Positions 48,866-57,063 are shown, counted from the first letter of the stretch. The stretch is 57,480 nucleotides of DNA from Mitsuokella jalaludinii DSM 13811 (GCF_000702905.1 NZ_JNKR01000015.1:1-57480); one strand, 5' to 3'. Translations and numbers: made by a program. The notes: generated from the letters alone by a model not told the origin.

Positions 48866-50536
48866 TTACTTGCCTGCCTTCATGCGGTTGATGGCGCTGA
48901 TCAAGGCCTGGATGGATGCCGTGATGATATCCGTGTCCATGCCGGCGCCCCAGGTGATGTGGCCGTCGTCGTTCGTGATGCCGATGTAGGCCATCGCGCG
49001 GCTATTCTGGCCGATCTCCAGCGCATGCTCGCTGTACGTCAGATCCTTGTAGGCAATGTCGAGGTTTGCCTGCAGCGCATTGGAGACGGCGTCGAGGCGG
49101 CCGTTGCCGCGTGCGAGGAAGGTCTTCGGCTCGCCGTTGACAAAGATATCGACCGTGCCCTTGCGCGTGCCGTCCGGCTCCTTCTGGAGCAGGAAGTCAT
49201 GGAGCTTGTACGGCGTATCGACGTTGACGTACTCATCCTGGAAGATCTGGTAGATCTCATCCGGCATGAGTTCCTTGTGCTTGTGGTCGGAAACGCCTTT
49301 GACGCAGTAACCGAAGTCCTCGCGCATCTTCTTCGGCATGTCGATGCCGTATTTCTGCTCCATGATGAAGCCGACGCCGCCCTTGCCGGACTGGCTGTTG
49401 ATGCGGATGACGTCGCCGTCGTACTCGCGGCCGACATCCTTCGGGTCGATGTAGAGGTACGGCAGTGTCCACTTTTCCGGATTCTTCTCTTCCTTCCAGT
49501 GCATGCCCTTCGCGATGGCATCCTGATGGGAGCCGGAGAAGGCGGCGAAGACGAGGTCGCCGGCGTACGGCTGGCGCGGCGAGACGTGCATGCGCGTGAC
49601 GCGCTCGTACATCTCGACGAGTTCCGGCATATTCGAGAAGTCGAGCTGCGGATCGACGCCGAGTGCGAACATGTTCATGGCAACCGTGATGATGTCGACG
49701 TTGCCCGTGCGCTCGCCGTTGCCGAACAGCGTGCCCTCGATGCGGTCCGCACCGGCCAGCATGCCCATCTCGGCATCAGCTACGCCGCAGCCGCGGTCAT
49801 TGTGCGGATGGAGCGAGAGCACGACATTGTCGCGGTACTTGAGGTGCTTGTTCATGTAGGCGACCTGCGTCGCGAAGACGTGCGGCATGCTCATCTCGAT
49901 GGTCGCCGGCAGGTTGATGATGGCCTTGCGGTCAGCCGTCGGTTTCCAGACATCGAGGACGGCATTGCAGACCTCAAGTGCGTACTCCGGCTCCGTGCCC
50001 GTGAAGGACTCCGGCGAATACTCGAAGCGGTAGTTCGCACCGGCCTCTTCCGTGAGTTCCTGCAGGAGCTTTGCACCATCGACAGCCATCTGCTTGATCT
50101 GTTCCTTGTTCTTGCGGAAGACCTGCTGGCGCTGTGCAACAGAAGTCGAGTTGTAGACGTGGACGATGGCGTTCTTGACACCCTTGAGGGCATCGAACGT
50201 CTTGCGGATGATGTGCTCGCGTGCCTGCGTGAGGACCTGTACCGTCACATCGTCTGGGATCAGGTCTTCCTCTACGAGGCGGCGCAGGAACTCGAACTCC
50301 GTTTCCGATGCAGCCGGGAAGCCGATCTCGATTTCCTTGAAGCCGACTTTGAGGAGCATCTTGTAGAATTCCATCTTCTCGTCAAGGCTCATCGGGATGA
50401 CGAGCGACTGGTTGCCATCGCGAAGGTCAACGCTGCACCAGATTGGCGCATGGTCTGGGGCATCCTTCTTCGCCCACTCCAGGTCAATCTCCGGCGGCAT
50501 GAAATAACCTTTGCTGTACTTCTGATAATTCATCAT
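48866..50536 (-). CDS. leuA: 2-isopropylmalate synthase (yeast/actinobacterial type)
   Basis: About 556 residues; the first committed step of leucine synthesis, joining acetyl-CoA and 2-oxoisovalerate. The catalytic TIM barrel has WCSVDLRDGNQSL, EIEIGFPAASETEFEF and the metal site LSLHPHNDRGCGVADAE; the C-terminal part (about 430-556) is the leucine-binding regulatory domain. Length and the opening PPEIDLEWAKKDAPDHAPIW fit the longer LeuA class known from yeast and corynebacteria rather than the E. coli class. The start has GAGG nine bases upstream. It is controlled by a leucine T-box. Confidence 0.95.
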   Translation of the reverse strand: MMNYQKYSKGYFMPPEIDLEWAKKDAPDHAPIWCSVDLRDGNQSLVIPMSLDEKMEFYKMLLKVGFKEIEIGFPAASETEFEFLRRLVEEDLIPDDVTVQVLTQAREHIIRKTFDALKGVKNAIVHVYNSTSVAQRQQVFRKNKEQIKQMAVDGAKLLQELTEEAGANYRFEYSPESFTGTEPEYALEVCNAVLDVWKPTADRKAIINLPATIEMSMPHVFATQVAYMNKHLKYRDNVVLSLHPHNDRGCGVADAEMGMLAGADRIEGTLFGNGERTGNVDIITVAMNMFALGVDPQLDFSNMPELVEMYERVTRMHVSPRQPYAGDLVFAAFSGSHQDAIAKGMHWKEEKNPEKWTLPYLYIDPKDVGREYDGDVIRINSQSGKGGVGFIMEQKYGIDMPKKMREDFGYCVKGVSDHKHKELMPDEIYQIFQDEYVNVDTPYKLHDFLLQKEPDGTRKGTVDIFVNGEPKTFLARGNGRLDAVSNALQANLDIAYKDLTYSEHALEIGQNSRAMAYIGITNDDGHITWGAGMDTDIITASIQALISAINRMKAGK

Positions 50537-50556
50537 TTGACAAAACCTCCCCAAAT

Positions 50557-50855
50557 AGAAAAGCCCCCCGTCTCATGAGACGAAGGGCTGTACCTGCGTG
50601 TTACCACTCAAATTCATACTCCTTGCGGAGTACCTCTACGGATTCTAGCAAATCCTCCTGCTGTAACGGTCAGGCTCCGTCCCTGCCTAATCATGCACTC
50701 ACTGCATACAATCGTGTACGCCGATGCACTTTCAGCGAGCTGCTTCAAGGTGAGTTCCAGATCCTTTCCCGACTGCCTCGCACCAGACGGCAGCTCTCTG
50801 ATCGTTCCGGGGTCCTTACTATTCCTCTTCAACGCATTTCCCTGTGTTGGGTACT
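50557..50855 (-). promoter_or_regulatory. T-box leader of leuA, specifier CUC (leucine)
   Basis: Read on the minus strand, the leader has the AGAGAGCTG stem I region, the specifier loop GAA-CTC-ACC (CTC at 50754-50752, a Leu codon), the T-box GAGTGGTAACACGC (within 50610-50595) that pairs with the free tRNA end, and a terminator stem GTCTC-AT-GAGAC flanked by GCCC/GGGC with a T-run (50589-50557). Uncharged Leu-tRNA should stop termination and switch leuA on. Confidence 0.9.
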
Positions 50856-50884
50856 AGAATAGCACAGGAGAAACTGTTTTGCAA
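50856..50884 (-). promoter_or_regulatory. Promoter of leuA
   Basis: On the minus strand TTGCAA (50884-50879) and TATTCT (50861-50856) are 17 bases apart, just ahead of the T-box leader. Confidence 0.7.
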
Positions 50885-50925
50885 GCATTTTTTGTAAATC
50901 TGTAAACTTTTTTACAGGTCTGCGC

Positions 50926-51447
50926 TCATTTTTTCTCTTCTGGCTCGCGCAGCGTCTTCTTGGCCTGGCTGAGCTTCTTCTCGACCTCGCGCTGCTGGCG
51001 CTTCTGCTCCTTGTGCGCCTCATAGCGGCGGCGGCCTTCCTCAAAGGCCTTTCTCGCCTCTTCCGTGTCGATGATGAGCGGCGGCACAGCCTTCGGGCGC
51101 GAATTGCGGTCGAGAGCGACCATCGTGAAGTAGGCTGTCAGCGCGCGCTGCGGCTTGCCCTCCTGATCGAGATCCTCTACATCGACGTTTACCGTGACTT
51201 CCATCGAGCTGTGGCCGACGAAGACAATCTCTGCCGTGCAGGTGACGAGGTCGCCGACGAGGATCGGCAGGTGGAACTCGAGCTCGTCCACGCGAGCCGT
51301 AACGACATTGCAGCGCGCGTACTTGCGCGTCACGGCATAAGCCGCCGAGTCCATCATCTTCATGATATCGCCGCCGTAGATGTTGCCGCTCGGGTTCGTC
51401 TGGTTCGGCATCATGACCTGGCTGATTATGAGTTTATTCTGTGCCAT
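50926..51447 (-). CDS. Acyl-CoA thioesterase (hotdog fold, YciA/BACH-like)
   Basis: About 173 residues. A single hotdog domain with NQTNPSGNIYGGDIMKMMDSAA (active-site Asn/Asp region), VTARVDELEFHLPILVGDLV and ALTAYFTMVALD, followed by a charged helical tail rich in Lys, Arg and Glu (about 140-173). These enzymes split acyl-CoA of varied chain length; the natural substrate is unknown. The start is fixed by AGGAGG seven bases upstream. It has no clear operon partner. Confidence 0.9.
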   Translation of the reverse strand: MAQNKLIISQVMMPNQTNPSGNIYGGDIMKMMDSAAYAVTRKYARCNVVTARVDELEFHLPILVGDLVTCTAEIVFVGHSSMEVTVNVDVEDLDQEGKPQRALTAYFTMVALDRNSRPKAVPPLIIDTEEARKAFEEGRRRYEAHKEQKRQQREVEKKLSQAKKTLREPEEKK

Positions 51448-51523
51448 GGAAAAACCTCCTGATCTATCGATGCAGAGCACGCGCTCCGCTCATGTTATAG
51501 AAATGATATACGGACATATTGCC

Positions 51524-51550
51524 TATAGGATACAGGACTAGGATATAGGA
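51524..51550. repeat. Short tandem heptamers TATAGGA
   Basis: Four units in a row read TATAGGA, TACAGGA, CTAGGA and TATAGGA, between the thioesterase start and the CsoR gene end. They may be a protein-binding array in the thioesterase promoter region or a chance low-complexity run; no other copy was noticed in the window. Confidence 0.5.
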
Positions 51551-51595
51551 TTCACACGGGAAATACCGTGACTGACTCACAAAACCGCGCGCACC

Positions 51596-51982
51596 TCACT
51601 TGATGAAGCGGTCAATAGCCCGGTTGAGCTGGTCCAATGCCTCTTGGTCGTTGTCGCGCACGGCATCGACGATGCAGTGCTCGAGATGGTCCTTGAGGAT
51701 GATGCGGCTGACGCCCTTGATGGCGCTGTCGACCGCCGAGAGCTGCACGAGCACCTCGCTGCAGTCGCGCCCGTCCTCGATCATGTGCTTGATGGATTCG
51801 AGGTGGCCGATGAGCCGCGCCATGCGGTTGAGCACCGCCTTCGTCTGCGTGTGGCTGTGCTGATGGCCGTGCGCGCCATGTGTATGGTGGAGCACCGTGC
51901 CATCGGCCAGCACATGGATATGTTCCGTATGTCCATCCTGTCCATGATGTCCATTGTCCTGATTTCGATTGTTCTCGTTCAT
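51596..51982 (-). CDS. CsoR/FrmR-family metal-sensing repressor with His-rich N-terminus
   Basis: A 128-residue DUF156 repressor. The all-helical core (about 46-128) has Cys 74, His 99 and Cys 103, the same spacing as the Cu(I) site of CsoR (Cys-25-His-4-Cys). The first 45 residues contain about 12 histidines (HHGQDGH, HHTHGAHGHQHSH), as in nickel- or cobalt-sensing relatives. It should release DNA when it binds metal. No metal pump or chaperone lies next to it, so the target is unknown. The ATG at 51982 is likely; a GTG five codons earlier also fits. Confidence 0.88.
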   Translation of the reverse strand: MNENNRNQDNGHHGQDGHTEHIHVLADGTVLHHTHGAHGHQHSHTQTKAVLNRMARLIGHLESIKHMIEDGRDCSEVLVQLSAVDSAIKGVSRIILKDHLEHCIVDAVRDNDQEALDQLNRAIDRFIK

Positions 51983-52071
51983 TCGCTTCAGTATCACCTG
52001 CCTGGTATTCTCGTTGCAAAGGACTATTGTCTATATTCGTGTTTTACTTCTGTTTTTCCTTCTTTCCCGCA

Positions 52072-52106
52072 ATAAAAAAATCTCCTCATCAAGAGGAGAT
52101 CTTTTT
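52072..52106. terminator. Terminator after ileS (bidirectional)
   Basis: ATCTCCTC (52080-52087) pairs with GAGGAGAT (52093-52100) with a 5-nt loop. A run of seven T follows on the minus strand and five T on the plus strand. It ends ileS 23 bases after its stop. Confidence 0.88.
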
Positions 52107-52122
52107 ATGGTCAGCGGGGAAA

Positions 52123-55100
52123 TCAGTCAACCGAGAGGGTCACCGTCTCACCGTTGATGTTCCACTCTTTCTCGTGGCCGGACGTCGTGCCGTACGTGAC
52201 TTCGTCAGCGAGCGTGATGTCCTTGAGGAAGCTCTCGTTCTTCTTGACGAGGTTCTCGAGCTTCTCGTTGCCCTTGAGGCCGACCTTGATGTGATCCGTG
52301 ACCTCATAGCCATTTTCCTTGCGCATCGTCTGGACCTTGCTGATGATCTCGCGGACAAAGCCCTCTTCGAGCAGCTCTTCGCTGAGCGTCGTCTCCAGCG
52401 CAATCGTCACGCCGTTGTAGCGCTGGCAGTTGAAGCCCTCCGTCTGGGCCATCGTGACCTCGACGTCTTCCGGCAGCAGCGTGACATCGCCATCCGGCAA
52501 TGCGACGACGAGCTTGCCCGTCGTGTCGAGCTCTTCCTTGGCTTTGTGGCCGTTGACCGCCTTCAGAGCCTTCTGGATGGCGCCCATCTTCTTGCCAACC
52601 TTTGGTCCGAGGACACGGAACTGCGGCTTGAAGCTGTACGTGAGGTATGCCTCCATATCGTCCGTGAAGACAACTTCCTTGACGTTGAGCTCCTCTTCGA
52701 CGATTTCCTTGTAGAAGTCCGGCAGCACGACAGGTGCCTTGACAAACATCTTGCCGATTGGCTGACGGTTCTTGATGTTGGCCTCATTGCGCGCAGCGCG
52801 GCCGAGCACGACGATCTCGAGGACCTCGCCCATGTTCTTCTCGAGCTCCTTGTCGATATGTGCCTCATTGGCCTTCGGGAAGTCGCAGAGATGGACGGAT
52901 TCCGGTGCCTTCTCATCGATGCTGCAGACGAGGTTGCGGTAGATGGACTCCGTCATGAACGGAATCATCGGTGCAGCGGCCTTGGCCGTCGTGACGAGTG
53001 CCGTGTAGAGCGTCATGTAGGCATTGATCTTGTCCTGTTCCATGCCCTTTGCCCAGAAGCGGCTGCGGCTGCGGCGGACGTACCAATTCGAGAGCTCGTC
53101 GACGAACTCCTCGAGTGCCTTGGCGGCTTCCGTCACGCGGTAGTTCGAGAGGTCGTAGTCGACGTCCTTGACCATCGTGTTGAGGCGCGAGAGGCACCAC
53201 TTGTCCATGACTGGCAGCTTATCGTAGTCGAGCGTGTACTTCGTCGCATCGAAGTTGTCGATGTTGGCGTAGAGCACGAAGAACGCGTACGTATTCCAGA
53301 GCGTGCCCATGAACTTGCGCTGGCCTTCCTGGACGGCATCGTCGTGGAAGCGGTTCGGCAGCCACGGTGCGCTGTTCTCGTAGAAATACCAGCGGATGGC
53401 GTCAGCGCCGTGCTTCTGCAGTGCCTCCATCGGGTCGACGGCATTGCCCTTCGACTTCGACATCTTGCGGCCTTCCTTGTCCTGGACGTGGCCGAGGACG
53501 ATGACATTGCGATACGGTGCCTTGTGGAAGAGCAGCGTCGAGATGGCGATGAGCGAGTAGAACCAGCCGCGCGTCTGATCGACAGCCTCCGAGATGAAGT
53601 CCGCCGGGAAGCGCTTCTCGAAGATCTCCTTGTTGTCGAACGGATAATGCCACTGCGCGAATGGCATGGACCCCGAGTCAAACCAGCAGTCGATGACTTC
53701 CTTGACGCGGTGCATCTCCTTGCCGCACTCCGGGCACTTAATCGTGACCTTGTCGATGTACGGACGGTGCAGCTCGATATCATCCGGACAGTTCGAGCTC
53801 ATGGACTTGAGTTCCTCGATCGAGCCGATGACATGCTGATGGCCGCATTCGCACTGCCATACCGGCAGCGGCGTGCCCCAGTAGCGGTTGCGCGAGAGGC
53901 CCCAGTCCTGTACATGCTCGAGCCAGTTGCCGAAGCGGCCCTCGCCGATGGACTTCGGGATCCAGTTGACCGTCTTGTTGTTGGCGACGAGCTCGTCCTT
54001 GACGGCCGTCATCTTGATGAACCAGGTCGGGAACGAATAGTAGAGCAGCGGCGTATCGCAGCGCCAGCAATGCGGATAGCTGTGCGTGAATTCCGGAGCC
54101 TTGAAGAGCAGCCCCTTCTTCTCGAGGTCTGCGAGGATCAGCGGGTCAGCCTTCTTGACGAAGAGGCCCGGCCAATCCGTCTCAGCCGTGAGCTCGCCCT
54201 TGCTGTTGACGAGATTGACAAAAGCGACGCCGTACTTCTGGCAGACGCGGTTATCGTCTTCGCCATATGCCGGAGCCATGTGGACAATGCCCGTGCCGTC
54301 TTCCGTCGTGACGTAGTCATCGCAGGTCACGATGAATGCCTTCTTGCCGCGCTGGTTCTTGACCTTCTCGACAGCGTACGGATAGAGCGGCTCATACTCG
54401 CGGTACTCGAGATCCTTGCCCTTATAGCGCTCGAGGATCTGGCGCTCGCCTTCGACACCCTCGAAGACCTTGTCGACGAGTGCCTCAGCGAGGACGTACT
54501 TCTTATCGCCGACCTGTACCTTGACGTAGTCGACCGCGGGGTTCACGCAGAGCGCCATGTTCGACGGCAGCGTCCACGGCGTCGTCGTCCAGGCGAGGAA
54601 CGAGTAGTCGCCGTCCTTGGCCTTGAACTCGACCATAGCCGAGCGCTCCGTGACATCCTTGTAGCCCTGTGCCACCTCGTGCGAGGAGAGCGGTGTGCCG
54701 CAGCGCGGGCAATACGGGACAACCTTGTAGCCCTCGTAGAGCAGGCCCTTCTTCCAGATTTCCTTGAGTGCCCACCACTCCGACTCGATGAAGTCGTTCT
54801 CATAGGTGATGTACGGGTGCTCCATGTCAGCCCAGAAGCCGACGACATCGGAGAACTCCTCCCACATGCCCTTGTACTTCCAGACGGACTCGCGGCACTT
54901 CTTGATAAACGGCTCGATGCCATATGCCTCGATCTGTTCCTTGCCGTTGATGCCGATCTGCTTCTCGACTTCGAGCTCGACCGGCAGGCCGTGCGTATCC
55001 CAGCCAGCCTTCCTGAGGACCTTCTTGCCCTTCATCGAGGCGAAGCGCGGCAGCATGTCCTTGATGACGCGCGTCAGGACATGGCCGATATGCGGCTTGC

Positions 55101-55254
55101 CGTTGGCCGTCGGCGGGCCATCGTAGAACGTGAAGGTATCGCAGCCCTCGCGCTGGTCGATTGCCTTCTGAGCGATGTCATGTGCTTTCCAGAACTCGCG
55201 GATCTCCTTCTCGCGTTCCACGAAATTCAAGTTCGTATCTACTTTCTTATACAA
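52123..55254 (-). CDS. ileS: Isoleucyl-tRNA synthetase, type 2
   Basis: A 1043-residue class I synthetase. The HIGH motif is in PTANGKPHIGHVLTRV and KMSKS in GRKMSKSKGNAVDP; between them lie the editing domain (WTTTPWTLPSNMA, TGIVHMAPAYGEDD) and the C-terminal anticodon-binding part. Length, the long insertion after DTHGLPVE and the C-terminus ending in ETVTLSVD fit the eukaryote-like IleS2 class rather than the usual 920-930-residue IleS1. IleS2 enzymes are generally resistant to mupirocin (family knowledge). It is governed by an isoleucine T-box and ends at a terminator. Confidence 0.96.
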   Translation of the reverse strand: MYKKVDTNLNFVEREKEIREFWKAHDIAQKAIDQREGCDTFTFYDGPPTANGKPHIGHVLTRVIKDMLPRFASMKGKKVLRKAGWDTHGLPVELEVEKQIGINGKEQIEAYGIEPFIKKCRESVWKYKGMWEEFSDVVGFWADMEHPYITYENDFIESEWWALKEIWKKGLLYEGYKVVPYCPRCGTPLSSHEVAQGYKDVTERSAMVEFKAKDGDYSFLAWTTTPWTLPSNMALCVNPAVDYVKVQVGDKKYVLAEALVDKVFEGVEGERQILERYKGKDLEYREYEPLYPYAVEKVKNQRGKKAFIVTCDDYVTTEDGTGIVHMAPAYGEDDNRVCQKYGVAFVNLVNSKGELTAETDWPGLFVKKADPLILADLEKKGLLFKAPEFTHSYPHCWRCDTPLLYYSFPTWFIKMTAVKDELVANNKTVNWIPKSIGEGRFGNWLEHVQDWGLSRNRYWGTPLPVWQCECGHQHVIGSIEELKSMSSNCPDDIELHRPYIDKVTIKCPECGKEMHRVKEVIDCWFDSGSMPFAQWHYPFDNKEIFEKRFPADFISEAVDQTRGWFYSLIAISTLLFHKAPYRNVIVLGHVQDKEGRKMSKSKGNAVDPMEALQKHGADAIRWYFYENSAPWLPNRFHDDAVQEGQRKFMGTLWNTYAFFVLYANIDNFDATKYTLDYDKLPVMDKWCLSRLNTMVKDVDYDLSNYRVTEAAKALEEFVDELSNWYVRRSRSRFWAKGMEQDKINAYMTLYTALVTTAKAAAPMIPFMTESIYRNLVCSIDEKAPESVHLCDFPKANEAHIDKELEKNMGEVLEIVVLGRAARNEANIKNRQPIGKMFVKAPVVLPDFYKEIVEEELNVKEVVFTDDMEAYLTYSFKPQFRVLGPKVGKKMGAIQKALKAVNGHKAKEELDTTGKLVVALPDGDVTLLPEDVEVTMAQTEGFNCQRYNGVTIALETTLSEELLEEGFVREIISKVQTMRKENGYEVTDHIKVGLKGNEKLENLVKKNESFLKDITLADEVTYGTTSGHEKEWNINGETVTLSVD

Positions 55255-55275
55255 ACAGAATGCCTCCTCACATAT

Positions 55276-55515
55276 GAAAAGCCTGCACCCAAATAGGATG
55301 CAGGCTCATGATACCTACAGGATAACCACCTATTTCCACGCACCACCATGCGCTGTCCCGTAACGGGGGATGCCGGCAAGGCTTACTCGATTCGTTCAGC
55401 CCGCTGCTCCGGAGTGATTTTCCCCTGCAGGTACGCACGCCCGGCTCTCACCTTTCCCGGTTCGCTTCCGCTCTCTCTGCAGTCTACTCTCTCCATCGAT
55501 GCATTTACATGTTGA
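55276..55515 (-). promoter_or_regulatory. T-box leader of ileS, specifier AUC (isoleucine)
   Basis: On the minus strand the leader has the stem I region AGAGAGCGG, a specifier loop GGAAA-ATC-ACTCC (ATC at 55418-55416, an Ile codon), a T-box reading AGGTGGTTATCCTG (within 55332-55315), which departs from the usual GGTGGTACCGCG, and a terminator AGCCTGCA/TGCAGGCT with T-run (55306-55276). It should raise ileS expression when Ile-tRNA is uncharged. Confidence 0.85.
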
Positions 55516-55525
55516 CAGGCTTTAT

Positions 55526-55554
55526 TGTACCACAGGGATGGACAGATTTCAAAT
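55526..55554 (-). promoter_or_regulatory. Promoter of ileS
   Basis: On the minus strand TTGAAA (55554-55549) and TACAAT (55531-55526) are 17 bases apart, about 20 bases before the T-box structure begins. Confidence 0.75.
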
Positions 55555-55579
55555 ACATTTTGAGCGTTCCTAGGCTCTC

Positions 55580-55608
55580 TTCTCAAGCCATCCGCTTTAC
55601 GCTATAAT
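55580..55608 (+). promoter_or_regulatory. Promoter of lgt
   Basis: A full TATAAT (55603-55608) with a weak -35 TTCTCA (55580-55585) 17 bases before it. It lies back to back with the ileS promoter. Confidence 0.6.
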
Positions 55609-55653
55609 GAAGGTTGTTTGAGCAAACAAGAACACTGAAAAGGAAGGGATCTC

Positions 55654-56463
55654 ATGCATCAGTATCTTTTCTATATCGGAGACTTCCCGATACGGGCCTA
55701 CGGCCTCGTGCTGTCTCTCTCCATCATCCTCGCGACAGGCGTCGGCTACTTCCTGACAAAGGCGGACGGCCGCGGCTACGAGAAGTACATCGTCGACCTC
55801 GGCATCTACTGCGGCGTCGCTGGACTGCTCGGCGCGCGCCTCTGGGACGTCTTCTTCTTTGACTGGGATTACTACGGCCATCATCTGACCGAGCTGCTGA
55901 ACGTCTGGCAGGGTGGCATGGCCATCCAGGGCGGCGTCTTCCTCGGCGTGCTGACGGGCGTCTGGTACTGTCACCGCCATCATCTTGACACCGTCCACCT
56001 CATGGACGTGCTCGCACCGGCCATCATCCTCGGCCAGGCGCTCGGCCGCTGTGCCAACCTACTGAACGGCGACGCCTTTGGCGCACCGACGGGCAGCTCA
56101 TTCGGCATCATCTATCCGACGACCACGCTCGCCTACCACACGTACGGCGACCAGCCGCTCTGGCCGGCTGAAGTCTGGGAAGGACAGCTCGACGTCGTTA
56201 TCTTCGCACTGCTCTTGCTCTTCCGCACGACAAACCACGCCAAGGGCCAGTGCTTCGCCCTCTACGTCATGCTCTACAGCCTCGCGCGCTTCGGGCTCGA
56301 ATTCCTGCGCGGCGATTACACCGAAAAAGTGCTCGGCCTCGTCACGAGCGCCCAGGCCACGAGCATCACCGCCTTCCTGATTGCCGCCATCTTCTTCATC
56401 GGTCTCCAGCTCTATGGAAAGAAACCGAAAAAAATCAGAACGAATCCCGGCCATAAAGTTTGA
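55654..56463 (+). CDS. lgt: Prolipoprotein diacylglyceryl transferase
   Basis: A 269-residue membrane enzyme that moves diacylglycerol from phosphatidylglycerol to the lipobox Cys of lipoproteins. About seven membrane helices; the conserved parts are FPIRAYGLVLSLSI, WQGGMAIQGGVFLGV, GQALGRCANLLNGDAFG (the Lgt signature) and ARFGLEFLRGDYTE. The ATG has AAGGAAGGG upstream. It is followed by the SpeD-like gene, which has its own promoter overlapping the lgt stop. Confidence 0.96.
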   Translation: MHQYLFYIGDFPIRAYGLVLSLSIILATGVGYFLTKADGRGYEKYIVDLGIYCGVAGLLGARLWDVFFFDWDYYGHHLTELLNVWQGGMAIQGGVFLGVLTGVWYCHRHHLDTVHLMDVLAPAIILGQALGRCANLLNGDAFGAPTGSSFGIIYPTTTLAYHTYGDQPLWPAEVWEGQLDVVIFALLLLFRTTNHAKGQCFALYVMLYSLARFGLEFLRGDYTEKVLGLVTSAQATSITAFLIAAIFFIGLQLYGKKPKKIRTNPGHKV

Positions 56464-56489
56464 CGGAACCGAATCCCATCTACTATAAT
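56460..56489 (+). promoter_or_regulatory. Promoter of the SpeD-like gene
   Basis: TTGACG (56460-56465) overlaps the lgt stop codon, and TATAAT (56484-56489) follows after 18 bases; the start codon is 44 bases further, with AAGGAG upstream. Confidence 0.7.
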
Positions 56490-56532
56490 GGAACATGGAA
56501 TCATAAAAAATGCATGAAGGAGTAACGAATTC

Positions 56533-56991
56533 ATGAAAATCTTAGCACGTCATCTCACCGTCGATCTCTTCAACTGCAAGAACAGCAAACTCAAAGATAT
56601 CGACCAGATCAAAGACTATATAGCAGAACTGCCCGAACATTTCACGCTGACGAAGATCTCCGAGTGCTCCGAGCACCTGACGGATGAGCACTACGCCATC
56701 ATGATGCTCTTCCGCGAGGGACACATGGTCCTGCACGTCTACACCAAGCTCAAGTACGTCGCCATCGACATCTTCCTCTGCCAGGAAAACGCCGAACCAG
56801 AGCACATCGCCAAGGACATGCGCGATTTCTTCAAACCGGACAAGACGAAGACCACGCTCTTGAAGCGCGGCGACTTCGGTTCCGCCAAAGACATCCGCCC
56901 CAAGGTCAAGACGCGCGTCGCTCCGCTGCGCAAGATCCACAACACGGGCGCCAAGGTCCTGCGCGTGCTAGCCCGCCGCAACCGCCAGTAA
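56533..56991 (+). CDS. SpeD-like (AdoMet decarboxylase family) protein lacking the pyruvoyl serine
   Basis: A 152-residue protein of the prokaryotic S-adenosylmethionine decarboxylase fold: ARHLTVDLFNC at the start, then REGHMVLHVYTKLKYVAIDIFLC. In true SpeD the block reads ESHxxxHTWPE, where Ser 63 splits off and becomes the pyruvoyl group. Here position 63 is Gly, while His 68 and Cys 83 are kept, and the usual WPE reads YTK. Self-cleavage and decarboxylation as known are therefore not expected. The C-terminal 30 residues are rich in Lys and Arg (KTRVAPLRKIHNTGAKVLRVLARR). It has its own promoter and terminator and no polyamine gene nearby. Function unknown; it could be a regulator, a binding protein or a subunit. 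Confidence 0.75.
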   Translation: MKILARHLTVDLFNCKNSKLKDIDQIKDYIAELPEHFTLTKISECSEHLTDEHYAIMMLFREGHMVLHVYTKLKYVAIDIFLCQENAEPEHIAKDMRDFFKPDKTKTTLLKRGDFGSAKDIRPKVKTRVAPLRKIHNTGAKVLRVLARRNRQ

Positions 56992-57017
56992 ACAATCCGT
57001 CTCATCCACACATGATA

Positions 57018-57063
57018 AAGGGCTCTGCCTCAAAGCATTTACTTTGGAGCAGAGCCCTTCTTG
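57018..57063 (+). terminator. Terminator-like hairpin after the SpeD-like gene
   Basis: AAGGGCTCTGC pairs with GCAGAGCCCTT, extended by CAAAG/CTTTG with a small mismatch, around a loop. Only CTTCTTGT follows, a weak T-run. It may instead be connected with the insertion sequence that starts nearby. Confidence 0.65.

Noticed and set aside
51880-55296. Very long plus-strand open frame opposite ileS
   Set aside because: It is the mirror of a GC-rich, clearly identified ileS; its translation is acidic and Arg/Leu-rich, with no domain and no ribosome site.
55514-55540. Plus-strand TTGACA near 55514 as a promoter
   Set aside because: No -10 box at the right distance; the region is the ileS promoter and the start of its T-box on the other strand.
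55383-55586. Small minus-strand frame ending GKITPEQRAERIE
   Set aside because: It looks protein-like but lies across the ileS promoter and T-box stem I; the codons coincide with conserved leader elements including the AUC specifier.
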